7,949 nucleotides of DNA, from the NCBI GenBank assembly GCA_005879045.1, contig VBLV01000167.1:1-7949 (forward strand). Reading direction: 5' to 3'. Of this stretch, positions 1-4,813 are shown piece by piece (positions within the stretch are counted from its first letter, which is position 1; each line of letters begins with the position of its first letter). This DNA comes from Methanobacteriota archaeon. GTDB lineage: Archaea > Thermoplasmatota > Thermoplasmata > RBG-16-68-12. The notes beneath the pieces are model-generated. The model had not been told where the DNA came from. It made no database searches and saw only the letters and a program-made list of their open reading frames with translations. Both the position numbers and the translations under genes were made by a program.

Positions 1-785
1 CTCAGGAAGATCCGCCGGATCCGCTCGATGTAAGCCCCGAGGACGTGCCGCTTCCCCGGCCGAATCAGGGGCGCGAACGCCTTCGTGTCGTACCGCCGGA
101 AGTCGACGCCTCGCCACTTGCCGGATCGGAGCAGGTCCGTCGTCGGCTGGGCCACTTCTTCCTTCAATTCGATTCCCCCAGCGAGGACTTTTTGCCCCGC
201 CGGGGTGAGGGCGATCTCCCGACGGACGGATTCGCGCTCCTTCACCAGCTCGCGCCGGGATTTCAGATCCCGTAGGAGAGGGGGGTCGATCGAGTCCTCC
301 GTCAGCTCCCCTTTCGCGAGCCGGGCGAGGAGAATTTCATCGGGTCCCTTTGCCTTCGCGGCCTCGCGTCCCGCGGGAGTGACGACCACGAAACTACCAT
401 CTGCTCCCTTCGACACGTCGGCCCAGGCCTTTCGCCGCAGCCATCCCAACGCGACCGCGAGATCGGCGTCACCAAACTTGCAGGCGGCCTTGAGCCGGGC
501 CACTTCGATCCGACCGCCCGCCTTGATTGCGGCCTTCAGCGCCTTCCGCTCCGGCAGCTGGCGCCTCGCGACCTCGGGCCGCGCGAGTCGGTACGAGTGC
601 ACGACCCGTTCTTTCATCGTCACGAGCCCTTTGGCCTGAAGCCACGAGGCGGCGTTCATGACCTCGACGAGCTCGCGGAATTTGCCCGCGGCCCGAAGCT
701 CCTCGGGCGACGCTTTCTGAAGCTTGCCAAGCGCCAAGAGGACCTTCTTCTCGAGGTAGCTCAACTCCACCGCACCGGGAGGCAT
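1..785 (-). CDS. pheS: Phenylalanyl-tRNA synthetase alpha subunit, N-terminal part (cut by window edge)
   Basis: This is the alpha subunit of cytoplasmic phenylalanyl-tRNA synthetase, which charges tRNA-Phe as an (alpha-beta)2 enzyme with PheT. The minus-strand frame is open for 261 codons from the ATG at 785 to the left edge, so the catalytic class II core lies mostly outside. Residues 1-140 are helical and winged-helix-like (opening MPPGAVELSYLEKKVL), as expected for the archaeal/eukaryal N-terminal tRNA-binding extension. Residues about 216-261 match the family entry to the core: TDLLRSGKWRGVDFRRYD, then GKRHVLGAYIERIRRIFL. No other in-frame ATG lies just upstream, and the codon starts about 26 bases from a TATA box, so a leaderless start at 785 fits. 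It is transcribed divergently from the signalling operon and is probably functionally unrelated. Identification is confident from the motif block. Confidence 0.93.
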   Translation of the reverse strand, partial: MPPGAVELSYLEKKVLLALGKLQKASPEELRAAGKFRELVEVMNAASWLQAKGLVTMKERVVHSYRLARPEVARRQLPERKALKAAIKAGGRIEVARLKAACKFGDADLAVALGWLRRKAWADVSKGADGSFVVVTPAGREAAKAKGPDEILLARLAKGELTEDSIDPPLLRDLKSRRELVKERESVRREIALTPAGQKVLAGGIELKEEVAQPTTDLLRSGKWRGVDFRRYDTKAFAPLIRPGKRHVLGAYIERIRRIFL

Positions 786-808
786 CCGCGCCGCATGGGG
801 CCCTCGCG

Positions 809-816
809 TTATATGT
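809..816 (-). promoter_or_regulatory. TATA box for pheS, probably leaderless
   Basis: Read on the minus strand, the sequence is ACATATAAC, preceded by the A-rich stretch GACAAAAA, which resembles an archaeal BRE plus TATA element. Its centre (about 812) lies about 26 bases upstream of the A of the pheS ATG at 785. Archaeal transcription usually starts 25-27 bases past the TATA centre, so the mRNA should begin at or next to the start codon. No Shine-Dalgarno sequence precedes the ATG, in line with a leaderless message. Confidence 0.6.
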
Positions 817-824
817 TTTTGTCG

Positions 825-872
825 GGCCGCGGCCGATTCTCTCCCGGTGACGGGATTTCTCAGCCTTGAGAA
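825..872. promoter_or_regulatory. Cluster of inverted repeats between divergent TATA boxes (candidate operators)
   Basis: Three dyads lie in 48 bases between the two TATA boxes. The first, at 825-834, is the perfect 10-bp palindrome GGCCGCGGCC. The second, at 842-855, is TCCCG-GTGA-CGGGA. The third, at 857-872, is TTCTCA-GCCT-TGAGAA. The last two have 4-base spacers and sit directly next to each other, with the third ending 12 bases before the rightward TATA box. The placement suits a regulator of one or both divergent promoters. The first palindrome could be chance in GC-rich DNA. No regulator gene is visible in the window, and function is inferred from position and symmetry only. Confidence 0.35.
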
Positions 873-884
873 CTACGACATTTC

Positions 885-892
885 CTATATAT
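885..892 (+). promoter_or_regulatory. TATA box for the rightward KaiC/GTPase/Roadblock operon
   Basis: CTATATAT is the only strong AT-rich element in the 190-bp intergenic region reading rightward. Initiation about 26 bases downstream would fall near 915, giving a leader of about 60 bases before the GTG at 976. The leader carries a good Shine-Dalgarno sequence, in contrast to the leaderless pheS start on the other strand. No clear purine-rich BRE precedes it, so strength is uncertain. Confidence 0.55.
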
Positions 893-963
893 GACAAAAC
901 GGAACATCGAGCGGTCCAGTGAATCAGCCGACGCCTTCGAACGCCCGAGCGAAAGCTTCGACC

Positions 964-970
964 GAGGTGA
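964..970 (+). promoter_or_regulatory. Ribosome binding site fixing the GTG start at 976
   Basis: GAGGTGA lies five bases before GTG at 976. An in-frame TAA at 973-975 directly precedes the GTG, so translation cannot begin further upstream in this frame. Together these settle the first gene of the operon on a GTG codon. Confidence 0.75.
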
Positions 971-975
971 CCTAA

Positions 976-1638
976 GTGGAGGACCGGTTCCCGACCAATT
1001 ATTCGATTCTGTTGAGCGGTCCGCCAGGCGTCGGGAAGTTCGAGTATCTGGTGGAAAGAATCCGGGACGATCTGCGGAAGGGGGAGCGCGTCGTCTTCGT
1101 GACCTTGGACCTCCATCCGAACGAGATCCGGTCGCGGGCGAAGGCGTTGCATCTTGAGCTCGAGGCCGTCGAGGGCAAGTCGTTCGTCTTCGTCGACTGC
1201 TACAGCGCGACCACGTCGGAACGACCCGAGACGACGGCCGGGAAGAAGACGTTCCTCGTCTCGAGCTTCAGCAATCTCGAAGGAATCGGGATGGCGATGA
1301 GCAAGGCGGGCCAAGAGATCGGGACGCCCGTCCGCATTTACTTCTACACGGTGTCGACGCTGTTCCTGCACAACTCGCCGCAGGCAATCGCAAAGTTCTT
1401 CCAGATCGTCACGTCGCGCGCAAAGACGAACCTCGGCTTCATCCTGTATGCGGTCCAAGAAGGCGTCCACGAACCGATGACGATGAACTTGCTGCGGTCC
1501 CTCGTCGACGGCGTCGTCGAGATGCGCTTCACGGACGGAATGGAACACGAGGTCCGCGTCCACCACATGCGCGGGCATCAGGTCGACGCATCGTGGCATC
1601 CGTTCGCCCAACTTCCGGAGGCGGTGGTCTCGCGATGA
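976..1638 (+). CDS. RAD55/KaiC-like ATPase-fold protein with degenerate catalytic motifs
   Basis: First gene of the operon; 220 residues of a RecA/KaiC-like fold, cytoplasmic with no membrane segment. A P-loop-like GPPGVGKF is at residues 15-22, but the Ser/Thr that coordinates Mg after the Lys is Phe22. The strand after the first helix ends VTLD (42-45), with Asp where active KaiC proteins have Glu. The Walker B strand reads IYFYTVSTL (121-129) with no acidic residue where relatives have the IDS motif. A C-terminal HHMRG (196-200) corresponds to the KMRG motif of KaiC-type proteins. The fold therefore looks preserved while Mg-ATP hydrolysis is probably lost or weak. It may bind nucleotide and act as a scaffold or partner of the other KaiC-like proteins here. 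The start is GTG with a strong RBS, and its stop overlaps the next start (ATGA). Family placement is good; the loss of activity is inferred. Confidence 0.82.
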   Translation: MEDRFPTNYSILLSGPPGVGKFEYLVERIRDDLRKGERVVFVTLDLHPNEIRSRAKALHLELEAVEGKSFVFVDCYSATTSERPETTAGKKTFLVSSFSNLEGIGMAMSKAGQEIGTPVRIYFYTVSTLFLHNSPQAIAKFFQIVTSRAKTNLGFILYAVQEGVHEPMTMNLLRSLVDGVVEMRFTDGMEHEVRVHHMRGHQVDASWHPFAQLPEAVVSR

Positions 1639-2822
1639 TGCAGTCGCCGCCGAGGCCCATGGCGCCTCGGGCGAAGACCGGGATCCCGGTCCTCGACGAA
1701 CGGCTTCAGGGAGGATTCCCGCGGCCATCCACGCTCCTCCTCTTCAGCGACAAGCCGACGGAGAAGCGCTTGTTCGGCGAGAATTTCGTGATCCAAGGTG
1801 TGAAGGCAGGCGAGACTTGCCTGTACGTGGACTTCTTCCGCGCCCCGCAACTCGCCCGCGGCGAACTCAAGCGCTTCGGTCCGGTGGACCCGGCGAAGCT
1901 TGTGCTCGTCGACGCGACGTCGTCCCAGCTGCTCCTCCCGAGCCGCGAGAAGTATCACATCGACAACATCGACAGCCTCGCGAACATCCGCGAAGCGATC
2001 GTCGCCGCCATGGAGGCGGAGCGGCCTGGTCGCATCGTCGTCGACTCGATGGAGTTCCTCGTGGACCGTTTTCCCAAAGAGGACGTCCTGAGGCTGTGGC
2101 GCGAGCTGATCGAGGCCGCCCGGTCGGCCAGGACCGTGATCTGTTTCCTGTTCATCAACTGGACCCTGATGGAGCGGGAACTCGACGAAATCCGCGCGAT
2201 GTCCGACTTCGTCATCGAGTTTCAGTCGTCGCTCCGCGGCGGGATCATCCGCAACTCGATGCGCATCTCGCAAATGGAGTCAAACGGAATCCGGACGAAC
2301 TGGATCCCGTACGCGTTCAAGGACCTCGTCGGGCTGACCGTCTATTTCCCGCGGATCCTGGTCACGGGCCCGTTCAACGCCGGGAAGTCGACGGTCGTCA
2401 AGGCCGTCTCCGAGAAATCCATCAGCATCGACCGGATGGGCACGACCGTCGCCTTCGACTACGGGAACGTCAACATCACGGGAATCGAGGCGGAGATCTT
2501 CGGCACCCCGGGTCAGGAGCGTTTCGAGTTCATCTTCAAGATCTTCGCGCGAGAGGTGAGCGGCGTCCTCCTCGTCGTCGATGCGAGCCATCCGGACGAA
2601 CTGGTCAGGGCGCGTCAGATGCTGGATCTGGTCGGGCCCCGGATCCCGTACGTCGTCCTCGCGAACAAGAGCGACCTTCCGGGTGCGATCCCTCCGGACG
2701 AAATCGCGCACCGCATGAGCCTACCCGACGACGTGCCGGTGATCCCCACGGTCGCCACGGAGAACAAGGGCGTGCGGGATGCCCTCCTGATCCTCGCCGA
2801 GATGATCATCGGGGTGCGATAG
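1635..2822 (+). CDS. KaiC-like domain fused to a small Ras/MglA/CvnD-type GTPase
   Basis: A two-domain signalling protein of 395 residues. Residues about 15-232 form a RAD55/KaiC-like domain that opens with the family signature TGIPVLDERLQGGFP. Its P-loop has decayed to SDKPTEKRL (38-46) and the catalytic Glu position is Phe68, but the Walker B VVDS (135-138) remains. Residues about 238-395 form a complete small GTPase: G1 GPFNAGKST (245-253), switch I Thr in MGTT (268-271), G3 FGTPGQERF (289-297) with catalytic-type Gln294, G4 NKSD (344-347), and G5 TATEN-like (about 372-377). The GTPQ-type G3 (Gly-Thr-Pro-Gly-Gln) and GPFxAGKS loop resemble the COG2229/CvnD group of Roadblock-associated GTPases. 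ATG at 1635 is chosen because it overlaps the upstream TGA and follows GGTGGT at 1623-1628; a longer frame from 1593 would lie inside the previous gene. The two Roadblock genes that follow are the expected GTPase partners. Confidence 0.88.
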   Translation: MMQSPPRPMAPRAKTGIPVLDERLQGGFPRPSTLLLFSDKPTEKRLFGENFVIQGVKAGETCLYVDFFRAPQLARGELKRFGPVDPAKLVLVDATSSQLLLPSREKYHIDNIDSLANIREAIVAAMEAERPGRIVVDSMEFLVDRFPKEDVLRLWRELIEAARSARTVICFLFINWTLMERELDEIRAMSDFVIEFQSSLRGGIIRNSMRISQMESNGIRTNWIPYAFKDLVGLTVYFPRILVTGPFNAGKSTVVKAVSEKSISIDRMGTTVAFDYGNVNITGIEAEIFGTPGQERFEFIFKIFAREVSGVLLVVDASHPDELVRARQMLDLVGPRIPYVVLANKSDLPGAIPPDEIAHRMSLPDDVPVIPTVATENKGVRDALLILAEMIIGVR

Positions 2823-2823
2823 G

Positions 2824-3213
2824 ATGCTCGGCGACGCGGCGAGACGCCTCCAGGCAATCCTCACGGAGCTGCGGCGATTGCCCGCCGTCCTCGGGGCGAC
2901 GATCGCCCGCCGGGACGGAATCCTGATCGCGCACGCGCTCCCGAAGACAATGGACCCGAAGAAAATCGCTGCGATGGCCGCCGCAATCGTCGGCACGTCG
3001 GAGATGGCTGTCGTCGAGATGGGCCTCGGAACGTTCAACTCGTCCATCGTGGACACGCACATCGGCAAGATGATCGCGACCGGCGCGGGCGAAGAGGCGA
3101 TCCTCGTCACGATGGTCCGAAGCGAGGCGAACATGGGTCTCCTCCTCCTCAGCGTCGACCGGGCGGTCCAGTCGATTTCGGACGTGCTCAAAGCGGCGGA
3201 GGTGCCCGCGTGA
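2824..3213 (+). CDS. Roadblock/LC7 domain protein 1
   Basis: A single-domain Roadblock/LC7 protein of 129 residues, the usual size for MglB/CvnB-like family members. Roadblock dimers bind small GTPases and tune their nucleotide cycle or localisation. The typical order is visible: N-terminal helix (LQAILTELRRLPAV), strand pair GATIARRDGILIAHAL (24-39), central helix DPKKIAAMAAAIVGTSEMAV (44-63), strands ending GAGEEAILVTMV (87-98), then a last strand and helix. It starts one base after the stop of the GTPase fusion, with GGGGTG at 2811-2816 as RBS. Immediate adjacency to a COG2229-like GTPase supports a direct partnership; the partner itself is inferred. It is a diverged duplicate of the next gene. 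Confidence 0.92.
   Translation: MLGDAARRLQAILTELRRLPAVLGATIARRDGILIAHALPKTMDPKKIAAMAAAIVGTSEMAVVEMGLGTFNSSIVDTHIGKMIATGAGEEAILVTMVRSEANMGLLLLSVDRAVQSISDVLKAAEVPA
3198..3204 (+). promoter_or_regulatory. Strong ribosome binding site for the second Roadblock gene
   Basis: GGAGGTG sits five bases before the GTG at 3210, inside the end of the first Roadblock gene. It supports a GTG start whose codon overlaps the upstream TGA (GTGA), consistent with translational coupling and near-equal production of both Roadblock proteins. Confidence 0.7.
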
Positions 3214-3590
3214 CCGACGTCTGGGTGCGCCTCGAGGAGACGATCGACGAACTCTCCCGGGTGTCGGACATCAAGTCGGCGGCGGTCGTCCGGCGCGATG
3301 GTCTCGTCGTGACCCACACCCTCCCGGACGGAGTGGACCCGAAGATGGTCGCCGCGATGACGGCGGCGATCGTTGGCACGTCGGAGATGGCGACCATCCA
3401 GCTCGCGCAAGGTCGGTTCGTGCGCGCGATCATCGAGTCCGACGAAGGGAAGCTTCTGAGCCTCGGCGCGGGGGAGGAGGCGCTCCTGGTGGCCCTTGTG
3501 TACGACGACGCGAATCTCGGGCTCGTCCTCCTGGCGATGGAGCGTGCGGCGAAGCAGGTGGAGAAGATCCTGCGGGACAGTGCGGGATGA
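3210..3590 (+). CDS. Roadblock/LC7 domain protein 2
   Basis: The second Roadblock/LC7 protein, 126 residues, starts at GTG 3210 and overlaps the previous stop by four bases. It aligns with its neighbour over the full length: DIKSAAVVRRDGLVVTHTLP (19-38), then DPKMVAAMTAAIVGTSEMAT with the helix core AAIVGTSEMA identical, and GAGEEALLVALV matching GAGEEAILVTMV. Outside these blocks they differ clearly, so this is an old duplication with both copies intact, rather than a recent repeat. Tandem Roadblock genes allow a heterodimer as well as homodimers, giving two distinct surfaces for the GTPase encoded just upstream. It has no membrane segment. The family call is firm; the heterodimer is inferred. 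Confidence 0.92.
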   Translation: MTDVWVRLEETIDELSRVSDIKSAAVVRRDGLVVTHTLPDGVDPKMVAAMTAAIVGTSEMATIQLAQGRFVRAIIESDEGKLLSLGAGEEALLVALVYDDANLGLVLLAMERAAKQVEKILRDSAG

Positions 3591-3600
3591 ACGGATTCCA

Positions 3601-3605
3601 GGGAG
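3601..3605 (+). promoter_or_regulatory. Ribosome binding site that selects the start at 3612
   Basis: GGGAG ends directly against the ATG at 3606 but lies six bases before the in-frame ATG at 3612. The spacing makes 3612 the more likely initiation codon, which removes two residues from the longest possible protein. Confidence 0.55.
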
Positions 3606-3611
3606 ATGCCC

Positions 3612-4076
3612 ATGCCCGCGACTAAGGAAGGCCTTCAGCGGCTCCTGGACTTCTTCGTGTACGGAATGCTCCGCGCCGCGGAGTCCCTCGGGAACGCCCC
3701 GCTATTCTTGCGCACGGTCGAAGAAGAAGGCCTCCGGAAGTTCCTCCTGATCAACTTCCCGAAGTTCCAGGCGTCCGCGAACCCGAAAGAGGCGTGCGAG
3801 GCGTACACGAAAGCGATCGACGAAGGCGGGCTCTTCACGACGACGGACACGACGTTCACGGGAGACGAGGACACTGTCCATGCGGAGATCGGGGACCTCT
3901 GTCCGTACCGCCGCGTGTGCACGATGCGGCACGACGAGCGCCACGCGGTCCACTGCATCCGGGGGTTCGCCTTGGCCGAGATGCTCCGGCTCCGGCTCGA
4001 TGCCGATTTCGACTGGAAACTCGACCGGTTCGGACGGCCGTGTCGCGTCACACCGTCCAAAACTCGATGGGGGTAG
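3612..4076 (+). CDS. Small soluble protein with C-terminal four-cysteine motif, family not recognised
   Basis: A 154-residue protein I cannot assign with confidence. The N-terminal half (about 1-70) is helical and amphipathic. The C-terminal part carries the striking set Cys97 (DLCPYRRVC), Cys103, Cys115 (HCIRGF) and Cys144 (RPCRV), with His90, His107, His111 and His114 nearby. The pattern CP...C...G...(x)PCR recalls the end of V4R-type ligand domains and the cysteine clusters of SufR-like sensors, so a metal, Fe-S or small-ligand sensor is possible, but this is a resemblance only. It has no signal peptide or membrane segment and no DNA-binding helix-turn-helix that I can see. It sits 21 bases after the Roadblock pair and 4 bases before a KaiC-like gene, the position of an accessory or sensing component. 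An alternative start is the ATG at 3606. Confidence 0.75.
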   Translation: MPATKEGLQRLLDFFVYGMLRAAESLGNAPLFLRTVEEEGLRKFLLINFPKFQASANPKEACEAYTKAIDEGGLFTTTDTTFTGDEDTVHAEIGDLCPYRRVCTMRHDERHAVHCIRGFALAEMLRLRLDADFDWKLDRFGRPCRVTPSKTRWG

Positions 4077-4080
4077 TGCC

Positions 4081-4806
4081 ATGGGGACGAAGAAAATCCC
4101 GACGTTCATCGAGGGCCTCGACGACGTCCTCGGCGGCGGTTTTCCGGTCGGACATGTCGTGCTCGTCTCCGGCTTGCCGGGGACGATGAAGTCGACCTTG
4201 ACGTATGCGATTCTGCACGCGAACGCACGGCAGCGGGACGCGAAAGGCTTGTACGTCTCCCTGGAGCAGACGCGGCCGAGCCTCGAGGCCCAGATGGCCG
4301 CGATGGGGTTCGACGTGGAAGCCGTCCGCTCGGACGTGCACATCCTCGATGTCGGCACGATTCAGAAAGAGGTCGGGAAGAGCGCATCGAAGCCCTGGAT
4401 GGACTTCCTCCGGCGGACGATGACGACGAAGAAGGACATCGACGGCGTCGACCTCGTTGTCATCGACTCGCTCGAGGCGCTCGAGGTCCTCGCGAAATTC
4501 GAGGACCGCCGGACGGAGCTCTTCCGCCTGTTCGAGTGGCTGCGGGACCTCGGCGCGACGACCCTCGTGCTGGCGGAGGCCGCATCCGAGGCGTCGTACC
4601 TCGGACTCGAGGCTCCGCAACCGCGGCGGGACGAGGCGTACCTCGCGGACGGGATCATCGAGCTCAAGATGCACCCGATTTCGGACGTTGAGATCCAACG
4701 TCGGATCCGGGTCCAAAAGATGCGGGGCTCGCACCACAAGACGGGATTCTCCGCCCTCATCTTCGACGAGGGGCGCTTCCAAGTCACACCGGTCATCAGT
4801 CCGTAG
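4081..4806 (+). CDS. Single-domain RAD55/KaiC-like ATPase (first GTMKS paralogue)
   Basis: A 241-residue KaiC/RAD55-family ATPase. The family opening FIEGLDDVLGGGFPVGHVVL is followed by the P-loop GLPGTMKST (31-39), where Met replaces the usual Gly before Lys. SLEQ (60-63) supplies the catalytic-position Glu62, Walker B is VVIDS (126-130, Asp129), and KMRG (213-216) is the inter-subunit motif of KaiC-type rings. After Walker B comes EDRRTELFRLFEWLRDLG (141-158), shared with the two paralogues downstream. All ATPase residues other than the Gly-to-Met change are present, so it probably binds and hydrolyses ATP as a ring or dimer. ATG 4081 is chosen: it lies four bases after the upstream stop with GGGGGT at 4068-4073 as RBS; the open frame extends upstream only within the previous gene. 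Substrate or signalling partner unknown. Confidence 0.88.
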   Translation: MGTKKIPTFIEGLDDVLGGGFPVGHVVLVSGLPGTMKSTLTYAILHANARQRDAKGLYVSLEQTRPSLEAQMAAMGFDVEAVRSDVHILDVGTIQKEVGKSASKPWMDFLRRTMTTKKDIDGVDLVVIDSLEALEVLAKFEDRRTELFRLFEWLRDLGATTLVLAEAASEASYLGLEAPQPRRDEAYLADGIIELKMHPISDVEIQRRIRVQKMRGSHHKTGFSALIFDEGRFQVTPVISP

Positions 4807-4813
4807 GTGGTCC

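Noticed and set aside
891..1157. Plus-strand frame starting at ATG 891
   Set aside because: Its start lies within the TATA box at 885-892, it has no RBS, and it runs out of frame through the first operon gene, which has clear KaiC-like motifs and its own RBS.
469..1728. Long open minus-strand frame of 419 codons covering the pheS 5' end, the intergenic region and the first operon gene
   Set aside because: It overlaps two real genes and their promoters, is Arg/Gly/Ala-rich with no family motif, and its upstream half mirrors the codon positions of the plus-strand gene; a GC-rich shadow frame.
1817..2926. 369-codon plus-strand frame inside the KaiC-GTPase gene
   Set aside because: Arg/Pro-rich with no domain signal, entirely overlapping a gene with complete GTPase motifs; a shifted-frame shadow.
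2994..3394. Possible direct DNA repeat between the two Roadblock genes (shared GGCACGTCGGAGATGGC)
   Set aside because: The match is a short stretch encoding the conserved GTSEM helix; flanking DNA has diverged, so it reflects protein paralogy rather than a mobile or recombination repeat.
3880..4080. Upstream extension of the KaiC-like ATPase frame that begins at 4081
   Set aside because: It lies wholly within the cysteine-motif gene, whose own frame has coherent composition; the 4081 ATG has a good RBS and matches the family's normal N-terminus.
4457..4813. Upstream extension of the zinc ribbon-TPR-KaiC frame
   Set aside because: The extension is the antisense-free shifted frame of the preceding ATPase gene, Ser/Arg-rich and without motifs; the ATG at 4814 has an RBS and directly precedes the zinc ribbon.
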